Of a stretch of DNA of 61,820 bases, positions 15,074 to 22,941 are shown in pieces. Position 1 is the stretch's first letter; each line of letters opens with the position of its first letter. The notes under the pieces were generated by a model. That model saw only the letters and a list, made by a program, of their open reading frames with translations. It ran no database searches and was not told the origin of the DNA. Origin of the DNA: Bacillus sp. AFS059628 (lineage in GTDB: Bacteria; Bacillota; Bacilli; Bacillales; Bacillaceae_G); assembly GCF_002571225.1 (NCBI RefSeq), contig NZ_NVEC01000102.1, positions 1-61,820 on the forward strand, given 5' to 3'. The position numbers were made by a program, and so were the translations under genes.

Positions 15074-16510
15074 ATGCTTTTAAAATATTTTTATGATGAA
15101 AAATTAGCACATGCTTCCTATTTAGTCGGTTGTCAGAAGGAAGGTGTAGCAATTGTAATTGATCCAGGTCGCTATATAGAACAATATATAGAATTTGCTA
15201 AGAAAGAGGGGATGGAAGTAATAGCTGCGGCTGAAACTCACATTCATGCAGATTTTCTTTCTGGGTCTAGAGAACTTTCTACTCTTTATCATGCCAATTT
15301 ATATGTATCTGATGAAGGTGATTGTGATTGGAAATATCAATATCTTAACGAAGGTCGATATAATTTGGTTAGAGAGGGCTCAGAGTTTAAAGTAGGTCAT
15401 ATAAAATTTAATGTAATGCACACACCAGGGCATACGCCTGAAAGTATTTCTTTTTTAGTAACTGATACAAGTCAAAATAACTATACGAATGATAAGCCAA
15501 TAGGAATATTCACAGGTGATTTTATATTTGTAGGAGATATAGGAAGACCGGATTTATTAGAAACTGCTGTAGGTATGAAAGATACTGCAAAAATTGGAGC
15601 GAAACAATTATTTGATTCTATACAAAAAATAAAAATACTCCCTGATTATTTGCAAATATGGCCATCACATGGTGCAGGAAGTGCATGTGGAAAAGCATTA
15701 GGAGCAATTCCAACTTCTACATTAGGTTATGAAAAGATGTTCAATTGGGCATTTCAGTGTAATGAACAAGGTGATTTTGTATCGACTTTATTGACGGGAC
15801 AGCCAGAGCCTCCAAAATATTTTTCATTAATGAAGGATTTAAATAAGTACGGTCCACCAATTCGTAAGAAGAGAGAAGTTTTTGCTATTAAAACAGTAAA
15901 AGAACTTCAAGAAGTTATGAGGAGTGTTCAGCAAATAGTTGATATAAGGGATGTAGAGAGTTTTGCTTCTGGTCACATCGAGAAATCAATTAACATACCG
16001 TATAACAATTCCTTTACAACCTGGTGTGGATGGTTACTAGATTATAAAACAGAAACTATAATCATTCTAGATGAGGAAAAAGTTAGAGTTGAGGAGGTTA
16101 TTAGAGACTTTGAATCTATTGGGCTAGATAATATTATTGCTTTTGCACCCTTACAAGTTATACAAAGACTTGATAGGTTTGAAAGTTACAAAGAAAAAAC
16201 ATCAATTGAATTATATCCGCATATAAAAGATGGAAGCGTTAAGGTAATCGACGTGCGTAGTAAAAAAGAGTGGGAGGAAGGACATCTTTATGATGCAATA
16301 CATATCCCTTTAGGAAATCTATTTAAGCAACTAGATTGTATACCAAAGGATTGCTCAATCGTTTTACAATGTCGAACCGGATTGCGTTCCGCTATAGCAG
16401 CTAGTATTTTACAAAGAGCTGGTATAAAGGAAGTGGTTAATCTAAAGGGAGGATTTCTTGCATGGAAAAAAGAAGAGCTTCCTTATACAACTTGTAATCT
16501 CAATGTGTAG
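15074..16510 (+). CDS. cstB: Persulfide dioxygenase-rhodanese fusion, CstB-like
   Basis: I start at ATG 15074, 8 bases after GGAGGG. Residues 1-240 are an ETHE1-type MBL domain: ETHIHADF, HTPGHTPES, FTGDFIFVGDIGRPDL, PSHGAGSACGK. Residues 260-360 are a rhodanese-like domain lacking an active-site Cys. Residues 370-475 form a second rhodanese domain with QCRTGLRS, whose Cys is the expected persulfide carrier. This order matches staphylococcal CstB, which turns persulfides into thiosulfate. It follows sqr in the same direction. Unlike the S. aureus cst locus, no CsoR-type CstR repressor or TauE exporter gene is next to it. Confidence 0.9.
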   Translation: MLLKYFYDEKLAHASYLVGCQKEGVAIVIDPGRYIEQYIEFAKKEGMEVIAAAETHIHADFLSGSRELSTLYHANLYVSDEGDCDWKYQYLNEGRYNLVREGSEFKVGHIKFNVMHTPGHTPESISFLVTDTSQNNYTNDKPIGIFTGDFIFVGDIGRPDLLETAVGMKDTAKIGAKQLFDSIQKIKILPDYLQIWPSHGAGSACGKALGAIPTSTLGYEKMFNWAFQCNEQGDFVSTLLTGQPEPPKYFSLMKDLNKYGPPIRKKREVFAIKTVKELQEVMRSVQQIVDIRDVESFASGHIEKSINIPYNNSFTTWCGWLLDYKTETIIILDEEKVRVEEVIRDFESIGLDNIIAFAPLQVIQRLDRFESYKEKTSIELYPHIKDGSVKVIDVRSKKEWEEGHLYDAIHIPLGNLFKQLDCIPKDCSIVLQCRTGLRSAIAASILQRAGIKEVVNLKGGFLAWKKEELPYTTCNLNV

Positions 16511-16579
16511 GGAAATAATTTTTATTAATTTATCCGATAAGGAAAATTACGGATTACATAGGAGTATATCTATATATAG

Positions 16580-16875
16580 GAGCACCACATTAAAATAGGA
16601 GAAATAGATAATTTATTCTATAGACCTAAATTTATTCAGAATTATGCTGATGAGCAAATAGATATTGTTTTATCAGGACACGCTCAGGGTGGACAATTTA
16701 GTTACTATTTATCAGCAAATTAGTGGCTCCAAATTAAGGTGTTTTACCTAAATATACAGCCGGTTTATATAAAAAACAAAATACGTCTATGGTAGTGAGT
16801 AGAGGATTAGGTAATAGTATCATTCCGCAAAGAATTTTTAATAGGCCAGAACTTGTAGTCGTACAGTTAAATTGA
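16580..16875 (+). pseudogene. YkuE-like metallophosphoesterase, 3' remnant
   Basis: The first part reads EIDNLFYRPKFIQNY and then DIVLSGHAQGGQF, the last metal-binding motif of calcineurin-type phosphoesterases (normally GHAHGGQ; the second His is Gln here). A TAG follows at 16721. The remainder continues in another frame with one more stop (LVAPN-stop-GVLPKYTAGLYKKQN, then VVSRGLGNS and FNRPELVVVQLN). The 5' two thirds are missing. The final stop codon lies in the loop of the terminator at 16857-16889. Confidence 0.85.
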
Positions 16876-16889
16876 ACTGTACGACTTTT
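16857..16889 (+). terminator. Rho-independent terminator
   Basis: AGTCGTACAGTT and AACTGTACGACT form a 12-bp perfect stem followed by TTTTC. Its left arm is also the last codons of the phosphoesterase remnant. It may now end the sqr-cstB transcript. Confidence 0.85.
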
Positions 16890-16938
16890 CTATACAGAAA
16901 AAAATAGGACATATGCATTTTATACAAGTTAACATTAC

Positions 16939-17009
16939 AATTTTGTTAAAAATTTTCTACGTTACATAAAGTAACAAAATTTGACCCGAAGAGTTTGTTA
17001 TAGTGTAAA
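16939..17009 (+). promoter_or_regulatory. Promoter and inverted repeat before the 83-residue gene
   Basis: TTGACC (16981-16986), 17 bases, TGTAAA (17004-17009). A 10-bp inverted repeat, AATTTTGTTA and TAACAAAATT (16939-16948, 16972-16981), ends on the -35 box. A GTTAC / GTAAC pair lies inside it. This suggests control by an unidentified regulator. Confidence 0.5.
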
Positions 17010-17087
17010 TAATCAAAAAACTTAAAAATTAGTCGAGTGAAAAATGTGATAAGTAACTCATGTGAAAAAACTTAAAGGGGTGTACAC

Positions 17088-17339
17088 ATGCATAAAGAAT
17101 ATGAAATTGAAGAATATACGGCGATTGAGGAACAAATACATTATTATTGTAAATGTTTATTAGTAAGTCATCCTGATCAAATAATTAAGTATTTAGAAAA
17201 AAGGTTAGAAAAATACGCAGAAACATTACAATATGCCCATTTATATCCTGATACAGTTATATTACCGTTACAGCAGTTAGTTATCGAATATTCTTTAGAT
17301 GTTGCTAGAATTAGAAAATATATGAATTTAAAAACATAA
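17088..17339 (+). CDS. Small acidic cytoplasmic protein, function unknown
   Basis: ATG 17088 follows AAAGGGGTG. The 83-residue product has no membrane span or signal. It is largely helical, with IEEYTAIEEQIHYYCKCLL, then YLEKRLEKYAETLQYAHLYP, and a closing basic segment (RIRKYMNLKT). It has its own promoter and a strong terminator at 17358-17412, so it is a single-gene unit. No family is recognised. Confidence 0.65.
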   Translation: MHKEYEIEEYTAIEEQIHYYCKCLLVSHPDQIIKYLEKRLEKYAETLQYAHLYPDTVILPLQQLVIEYSLDVARIRKYMNLKT

Positions 17340-17357
17340 AATAAAATATATAATTTA

Positions 17358-17412
17358 AATGAAACAGAGTCGACTTTAGGAAATGAAATTCTAATGTCGA
17401 CTCTGTTTCATT
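17358..17412. terminator. Long hairpin terminator
   Basis: AATGAAACAGAGTCGAC and GTCGACTCTGTTTCATT form a 17-bp perfect stem around 21 bases. The T-run is interrupted (TTGTTTCAT). It separates the 83-residue gene from the ABC operon. Confidence 0.75.
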
Positions 17413-17454
17413 GTTTCATATTGTTGATTGAAAATATATACTAATCAATGAAGT

Positions 17455-17498
17455 TTGACATATAATTACGCAAGAGTAAAATAAAAGTGAGTACTCAC
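17455..17498 (+). promoter_or_regulatory. Promoter and TetR-type operator of the ABC exporter operon
   Basis: TTGACA (17455-17460), 16 bases, TAAAAT (17477-17482). The perfect palindrome GTGAGTACTCAC (17487-17498) lies directly after the -10 box. This is a likely binding site for the TetR-type protein encoded at the end of the operon. Confidence 0.75.
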
Positions 17499-17524
17499 TC
17501 ATTTTTGAAAAGGGGGAAGAAAAC

Positions 17525-18250
17525 GTGCAGCAACCTGCAATTATTTTACGAACCGTGTCAAAAAGTTTTGGAAAAAAAGAAGTGTTACACAATCTTTCAT
17601 TGCAAGTTGAAAAAGCTGAGATATTTGGTTTAGTTGGGCCTTCTGGTTCAGGGAAAACGACACTTATTAAATTGATTGCTGGTATTAATGAGCCGACTAA
17701 AGGTGAAGTGTTTGTTTACAACACGAACATGCCTAATTTAAATGAAATGAAAAGAATTGGTTATATGGCTCAGGTGGATGCATTATACGAAGAATTATCA
17801 GCATTTGAAAATGCAGATTTTATGGCAACAATGTATGGATTAAAAGGAAAGCGTAAAAAAGAAAGAATTGAAGAGGTTTTTGATCTTGTTCAATTATCAC
17901 AACATATGAAAAAGCAAGTACAGCATTTTTCAGGCGGGATGAAGAAGCGTTTATCATTAGCAATAGCCCTTCTTCATGAACCTGAAATATTAATTTTAGA
18001 TGAGCCAACAGTGGGGATAGATCCGCTTCTTAGAAAAACGATTTGGGAAAAATTTTATGATTTGAAAAAGGAAGGCACTACTATTATTGTAACAACGCAC
18101 ATTATGGACGAAGCTGAATATTGTGAACGCCTAGGGTTAATTAGAGAAGGAAAGCTAGTAGCGACTGGAACACCTGAAGAACTGAAAAAGCGAGTATCTT
18201 CAGGACGGATTGAAGATGTCTTTTTGTTGGAAGAGGTGGCCCTATTATGA
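17525..18250 (+). CDS. ABC transporter ATP-binding protein
   Basis: The start is GTG 17525 behind AAGGGGGAAG. The 241-residue protein has every ABC motif: Walker A GPSGSGKTT near residue 38, the Q-loop, signature FSGGMKKRL near 137, Walker B ILILDEP near 158, and the H-loop TTHIMDE. The KL-E-E-TPEELKKR C-terminus fits the drug/polyketide exporter (DrrA/CcmA-like) subgroup. Its stop overlaps the start of the permease gene by four bases. The pair forms an ABC-2 exporter. The cargo is unknown, but TetR control suggests a toxic or signalling compound. Confidence 0.9.
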   Translation: MQQPAIILRTVSKSFGKKEVLHNLSLQVEKAEIFGLVGPSGSGKTTLIKLIAGINEPTKGEVFVYNTNMPNLNEMKRIGYMAQVDALYEELSAFENADFMATMYGLKGKRKKERIEEVFDLVQLSQHMKKQVQHFSGGMKKRLSLAIALLHEPEILILDEPTVGIDPLLRKTIWEKFYDLKKEGTTIIVTTHIMDEAEYCERLGLIREGKLVATGTPEELKKRVSSGRIEDVFLLEEVALL

Positions 18251-19266
18251 GAGTTACTGGTGTAATCATTCGTATTATTCGCCAATTTTTTCGGGATAAG
18301 CGTTCGTTAGCAATGATGTTTGGAGCACCTATGTTATTACTTTGGTTATTATCGCTAGTGTTTACACAAAAAGACTATGTACCGCATATCGCTGTTGTCG
18401 ATATGCCCGCTCAGGTAGTAAAAATGATGAAAAATCAGGAAGCGTCAATTTATGAATATAGTAAAGAAAAGGCAATGTCTGAGCTGGAAAATCAAAAGGT
18501 AGATGCAGTAATTCGATTAGAAAATGGAAAAATGAATATTGTATTAGAAGGTAGTGATTCGTCAAAAAATCGTGCTGTGCTCCAAATATTACAAAAGAGT
18601 ACAGAGAAAAACGATGTATCAATTATGAAAACTGAAGTGAATTATTTACATGGCTCTAAAGACTTTACAATGTTTGATGGGCTTGGTCCTGTATTAATCG
18701 GTTTCTTTACATTTTTCTTTGTATTTATTTTATCAGGGGTGTCTTTCGTAAGAGAACGTTTAAGTGGTACTTTAGAAAGGTTATTATCGACTCCAATTAA
18801 AAGATGGGAAATAGTTGTAGGATATATTATTGGTTTTGGGATCTTTGCATTTATACAATCCATTATAATCGTAAGTTTTTCAGTTTATATTTTAGACTTG
18901 TATGTAGCTGGATCCATATGGCTAACCCTACTTATTACATGTATGCTTTCTTTAACGGCATTAACTTTAGGGACATTTTTATCAGCATACGCAAATAATG
19001 AATTTCAAATGATCCAGTTTATACCGCTTGTCATTGTGCCACAAATATTCTTTTCTGGTTTGTTTCCAATTGAATCGATGAATAAGTGGCTCCAAATGTT
19101 AGGGAAATTATTTCCGCTCACATACGGCGCTGACGCAATGAGACAAGTGATGATTCGAAATCAAGGATTTATAGAGATTGCATTAGATTTAACTGTTTTA
19201 CTATTTTTCTCAGTATTATTTGCAATAGGAAATGTATTTGCATTAAAGAAACATCGAAAAATATAA
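18247..19266 (+). CDS. ABC-2 type permease
   Basis: This 339-residue protein overlaps the ATPase gene (ATGA). One span lies near residues 25-40. An extracytoplasmic domain of about 120 residues follows, and then five more spans, which is the ABC-2 (YhgE/YadH-like) arrangement. The segment SGTLERLLSTPIKRWEIVVGYIIG between spans is the coupling-helix signature of this family. It works with the preceding ATPase in export. Confidence 0.9.
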   Translation: MRVTGVIIRIIRQFFRDKRSLAMMFGAPMLLLWLLSLVFTQKDYVPHIAVVDMPAQVVKMMKNQEASIYEYSKEKAMSELENQKVDAVIRLENGKMNIVLEGSDSSKNRAVLQILQKSTEKNDVSIMKTEVNYLHGSKDFTMFDGLGPVLIGFFTFFFVFILSGVSFVRERLSGTLERLLSTPIKRWEIVVGYIIGFGIFAFIQSIIIVSFSVYILDLYVAGSIWLTLLITCMLSLTALTLGTFLSAYANNEFQMIQFIPLVIVPQIFFSGLFPIESMNKWLQMLGKLFPLTYGADAMRQVMIRNQGFIEIALDLTVLLFFSVLFAIGNVFALKKHRKI

Positions 19267-19290
19267 TGATGATACAAAGGGGCATTATAG

Positions 19291-19944
19291 ATGAAGAAGG
19301 ATTGGCTAGAAGAATTAATTGCTGCAACAAATACGGATAAACGAAATGAACGTCAAATGCGTATACTAGAGGCAGCTGTTGATATGTTTGGAGAAAAAGG
19401 ATATGCATCAACTTCAACAAATGAAATTGCAAAGCGTGCTGGTGTAGCGGAAGGAACAATCTTCCGCTACTATAAAACGAAAAAAGATTTATTGTTAGCA
19501 GTCGTCATGCCAACATTAACAAAGTTTGCTGCACCATTTTTCGTACAAGCCTTCGCAAAGGAAATATTTAAATCGGAGTATGAATCATACGAAGGGCTTC
19601 TAAGAGTTGTGATTCATAATAGATTTGAATTTGCAAAAAAGCATTTTCCCATGATAAAAATATTAATTCAAGAAGTGCCATTTCAGCCAGAATTAAAAAA
19701 TGAAATACAACATTTAGTAGAAACAGAGTTATTTTCACATTTTAAAAAGTTGATTGTAAAGTTTCAAGAAGACGGGGAAATTATTGAAATGCCGCCATCT
19801 TCAGTATTAAGACTTACTTTATCAGCTGTATTAGGTTTATTATTAACAAGATTTTTATTATTGCCAGAAGAAAAATGGAATGATGAAGTGGAAATTGAAA
19901 ATACGATTCAATTTATATTGTATGGATTAACGCCACGAAATTAA
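19291..19944 (+). CDS. TetR/AcrR family regulator
   Basis: ATG 19291 follows AAAGGGGC. In the 217-residue protein the TetR DNA-binding domain covers residues 17-65: RILEAAVDMFGEKGYASTS, then NEIAKRAGVAEGTIFRYYKTKKDLL. The rest is an all-helical ligand domain. It is the third gene of the operon, so it very likely binds the palindrome at 17487-17498 and responds to the exporter's substrate. The ligand is not predictable. Confidence 0.9.
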   Translation: MKKDWLEELIAATNTDKRNERQMRILEAAVDMFGEKGYASTSTNEIAKRAGVAEGTIFRYYKTKKDLLLAVVMPTLTKFAAPFFVQAFAKEIFKSEYESYEGLLRVVIHNRFEFAKKHFPMIKILIQEVPFQPELKNEIQHLVETELFSHFKKLIVKFQEDGEIIEMPPSSVLRLTLSAVLGLLLTRFLLLPEEKWNDEVEIENTIQFILYGLTPRN

Positions 19945-19980
19945 TCGTTGAAGTATGAATTACATATGTTACATTTAAGC

Positions 19981-20017
19981 AAAATATAAATCGCCTTTAA
20001 AAAGGCGATTTATATTT
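19981..20017. terminator. Bidirectional terminator
   Basis: AAATATAAATCGCCTT and AAGGCGATTTATATTT form a long perfect stem shared by the converging tetR-type gene and the minus-strand gene at 20065. Confidence 0.85.
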
Positions 20018-20064
20018 GTTATATTTTTGATAAATAAGTACTTGTTTACGAAAAACAGTCTAGA

Positions 20065-20364
20065 TTAACGTACTTCTTTGTCTCTTCTTCTAAGACCTAA
20101 TAATCCTGCTAGTCCTAATAAACCGAGCCAAGCCCAATTATTATTTCTATCACGATTATCATTTAAATCATTTGTCGTATTTACATTTCGAGTTCTCACA
20201 TCATTATTAACTCTGTCTAAGTTATTGTCATTAACTCGAGTTGAAATATCAGTGTTATTAACTCTATTCATATGATTTCCATCGTATTCAGCTTGGGCAG
20301 ATGTACCTAAAAACATAATAGATAGTGCTAAAACACTTAAAATAGATGATAATTTTTTTTTCAT
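20065..20364 (-). CDS. Exported Asn-rich protein with WGxxGxxG-type C-terminal anchor
   Basis: The start is ATG 20364 behind AAAGGAGGGG. The 99-residue product has a signal peptide (MKKKLSSILSVLALSIMFLG, cut likely after AQA). A low-complexity middle follows, made of Asn/Asp/Arg/Val repeats (NRVNNTD, TRVNDNN, DRVNND, RTRNVN). The C-terminus is WAWLGLLGLAGLLGLRRRDKE. That Trp, a Gly-rich hydrophobic span and an Arg cluster is the layout of WGxxGxxG / GlyGly-CTERM-like sorting signals. It should be anchored in the membrane facing outward. The function is unknown. Confidence 0.8.
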   Translation of the reverse strand: MKKKLSSILSVLALSIMFLGTSAQAEYDGNHMNRVNNTDISTRVNDNNLDRVNNDVRTRNVNTTNDLNDNRDRNNNWAWLGLLGLAGLLGLRRRDKEVR

Positions 20365-20531
20365 AAATTTCCCCTCCTTTCTTACGTATTACATTCTCCA
20401 ACTCTTTTGTGCATTATTCATTTGTGATAGTATCAAAGCATGATTTTAAAGCGAACATCTTTACGTCGTAGAGCTAAATAACTGTTAAAATGGCATTGGA
20501 TATGTGCATTAAAATATAAATAAAACAAACT

Positions 20532-20580
20532 TTGATTACGATACTAAACTTAGTACAATTTATATAGTACGGACTAGTAC
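20532..20580 (+). promoter_or_regulatory. Promoter with TACTAA-AC-TTAGTA operator and TAGTAC repeats
   Basis: TTGATT (20532-20537), 16 bases, TACAAT (20554-20559). The palindrome TACTAAACTTAGTA (20542-20555) fills the spacer. TAGTAC occurs three times (20551, 20565, 20575), the last just before the ribosome site. This suggests tight repression by an unlinked regulator. Confidence 0.55.
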
Positions 20581-20595
20581 AAAGGAGGTAATGAA

Positions 20596-21564
20596 ATGCG
20601 ACAATTTGCAAAACCAACAATTGTTGTAAGTAAATGTTTAGAATTTGATGCTTGTCGTTATAATGGAGAGATGATTCCAGATGTAACAATACGAAATTTG
20701 CAGCCATTTGTTACATTTATACCTGTTTGTCCAGAAGTCGAGATCGGATTGGGCACTCCTCGTGAAACGATACGAATTGTAGAAGAAAATGGTGTGAATA
20801 AGCTTGTGCAGCCGTCGACGCGGGAAGATGTAACTAAAAAAATGGAGCAATTTTCAAATGACTTTTTACAAACGATACCTGATGTGGATGGTTTTATTTT
20901 AAAGAATCGTTCGCCAAGTTGTGGTACCCGTGATGTGAAAATTTATTCTGGTTTTGAAAAAGCGCCAGCAAAAGGAAAGGGATCAGGCTTATTTGGCGGA
21001 GCAGTAATAAAAAAATTTTCACATCTTCCAATTGAAGAAGAAGGTAGATTGTCGAATTTTATTATTAGAGAACATTTCTTTACAAGGTTATTTACAATCG
21101 CATATTACAAAATGATCAAACATAATAAAAATATGAAAGATCTTGTATCGTTTCAGTCTGATAATAAATATTTATTTATGGCATATAATCAGGTAAAACA
21201 AAAGGAATTGGGACGAATAATTGCAAATCACAAAAATGAAAAGATTGAAGTGGTATTTGAAAACTATGAGAAAACTTTATATGAATTATTTATGCGCACA
21301 CCCCGCTATACATCGAATGTAAATGTATGTGAGCATATTTTTGGATATTTTAAAACAAAATTGAAAAAACAAGAAAAAGATCATTTTTTAGATCTGATAC
21401 AAAAATATAAAGAAAAGAAAAGCCCGCTTAGTAGTATACTTGCAATTTTAAAATCATGGGCGCTTCGATTTGATGAAAAGTATTTATTACGACAAACATA
21501 TTTCGAACCATACCCTGAAGCTTTAGTAGAGATTTCAGATTCGGGTAAAGGTAGAGATTATTAA
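20596..21564 (+). CDS. DUF523-DUF1722 (YbgA-like) protein
   Basis: ATG 20596 follows AAAGGAGG. Residues 1-150 are DUF523: VVSKCLEFDACRYNG with two conserved Cys, FIPVCPEVEIGLGTPRETIR, and LKNRSPSCGTRDVKIY. Residues 185-310 are DUF1722: FQSDNKYLFMAYNQVKQKELGRIIAN and later GYFKTKLKKQEKDHF. The Cys pattern suggests an iron-sulfur or other metal site, which is inference. In several bacteria this fusion is found beside photolyases and MerR-type light regulators. No photolyase is present here. Confidence 0.9.
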   Translation: MRQFAKPTIVVSKCLEFDACRYNGEMIPDVTIRNLQPFVTFIPVCPEVEIGLGTPRETIRIVEENGVNKLVQPSTREDVTKKMEQFSNDFLQTIPDVDGFILKNRSPSCGTRDVKIYSGFEKAPAKGKGSGLFGGAVIKKFSHLPIEEEGRLSNFIIREHFFTRLFTIAYYKMIKHNKNMKDLVSFQSDNKYLFMAYNQVKQKELGRIIANHKNEKIEVVFENYEKTLYELFMRTPRYTSNVNVCEHIFGYFKTKLKKQEKDHFLDLIQKYKEKKSPLSSILAILKSWALRFDEKYLLRQTYFEPYPEALVEISDSGKGRDY

Positions 21565-21594
21565 ACAACAAATTACATATTTCGACAAGAAAAC

Positions 21595-21632
21595 TCCTAT
21601 GTTGTTGTAGAACAATGTAGGAATTTTTTTGT
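21595..21632 (+). terminator. Rho-independent terminator
   Basis: TCCTATGTTGTT and AACAATGTAGGA pair (with two G-U), followed by seven Ts. Confidence 0.85.
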
Positions 21633-21780
21633 GCATTAGTACAGAATCTGTTTTAAAATTAGATTATGACAGAATTATAACAATTATCTAACTAATATTC
21701 TTGTCTTTTAATCTGTAGTGTTTGTAGTAGAAACTCGCACGCTGTCGAAACTCAATATTCGATAAGGGGTGTGTAGCGGA

Positions 21781-22926
21781 ATGGAATTTACTCTAACTCG
21801 CGAAAAACAAATGATTAAAGAAATGGTACGTGACTTTGCTGAAAAGGAAATCGCACCGAAAGCTGTGTATTATGACAAAACTGCGGAATTTCCATATGAA
21901 ACATTTCAAAAAATGGGCGAACTAGGATTATTAGGCATCCCATTCCCTGAAGAGTATGGAGGTTCAGGTGGCGATACTGTATCGTACGCGTTAGCAGTTG
22001 AAGAAATTGGTCGTGCTTGTGGTGGAACAGGATTAAGTTACGCTGCAACAATTTCATTAGGTGCTTCTCCAATTTATTATTTCGGTACAGAAGAACAGAA
22101 AAAGAAATATTTAGTTCCAATGGCATCAGGTAAAACGTTAGGTGCTTTCGGATTAACTGAGCCGAATGCTGGATCTGATGCAGGTGGTACACAAACGAAA
22201 GCTGTATTAGATGGCGATGAATATGTAATTAGTGGTGAAAAGTGTTGGATTACAAATGCAGAGTATGCAAATACAATTATTGTAACCGCTGTCAACGGTG
22301 TTGAAGACAATGGTAGAAAACGCATTTCGGCATTTATTGTACCGACTACTAGTGAAGGATTAACGATCTCAAGTCCTTACGATAAAATGGGTGTCCGTGC
22401 TTCTAATACATGTGAAATCGTACTTGATGGTGTACGTGTACCGAAAGAAAATATTCTTGGTGATGTAAATAAAGGATTTAAACAATTCTTATATACACTT
22501 GATGGAGGACGTATTTCAATTGCAGCATTAGCTGTTGGTATTGCGCAATCTGCATTTGAACGTGCACTGCAATATGCGAAAGAACGTCAACAATTCGGAA
22601 AAGCAATCTCTAATTTCCAAGCGATTCAATTTAAATTAGCTGATATGGCGACTGAAGTAGAGCTAGCTCGTAATTTAGTACATAAAGCAGCTTGGCTAAA
22701 AGATAACGATAAACCTTTCGGTAAAGAAGCGGCTATGGCGAAACTTTTCGCATCGGAAGCAGCAAGCCGTATTGCAAATCAAGCAGTACAAATTCACGGT
22801 GGATACGGTTATATGCGTGAATATGAAGTGGAACGACATATTCGTGATGCGAAACTATTAGAAATTGGTGAAGGAACTTCTGAAATTCAACGTCTCGTAA
22901 TTGCTAGACATTTAGGATGTAGATAA
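21781..22926 (+). CDS. yngJ: Acyl-CoA dehydrogenase (isovaleryl-CoA dehydrogenase-like)
   Basis: I start at ATG 21781 (MEFTLTREK); AAGGGGTG lies 9 bases upstream. The 381-residue flavoprotein has the ACAD order: an N-terminal helical domain, GAFGLTEPNAGSDAGG at the FAD-binding strand region, CWITNAEYA, and a C-terminal helical domain with QIHGGYGYMREYEVER and IGEGTSEIQR. The Glu in EGTSE is the usual catalytic base. It heads a seven-gene operon matching B. subtilis yng genes, where it would oxidise isovaleryl-CoA to 3-methylcrotonyl-CoA. Confidence 0.9.
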   Translation: MEFTLTREKQMIKEMVRDFAEKEIAPKAVYYDKTAEFPYETFQKMGELGLLGIPFPEEYGGSGGDTVSYALAVEEIGRACGGTGLSYAATISLGASPIYYFGTEEQKKKYLVPMASGKTLGAFGLTEPNAGSDAGGTQTKAVLDGDEYVISGEKCWITNAEYANTIIVTAVNGVEDNGRKRISAFIVPTTSEGLTISSPYDKMGVRASNTCEIVLDGVRVPKENILGDVNKGFKQFLYTLDGGRISIAALAVGIAQSAFERALQYAKERQQFGKAISNFQAIQFKLADMATEVELARNLVHKAAWLKDNDKPFGKEAAMAKLFASEAASRIANQAVQIHGGYGYMREYEVERHIRDAKLLEIGEGTSEIQRLVIARHLGCR

Positions 22927-22941
22927 AAGGGAGGAATCACT

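Noticed and set aside
17004-17060. Possible riboswitch leader before the 83-residue gene
   Set aside because: Only AT-rich sequence and no conserved aptamer core; the dyad overlaps the promoter and is better read as an operator.
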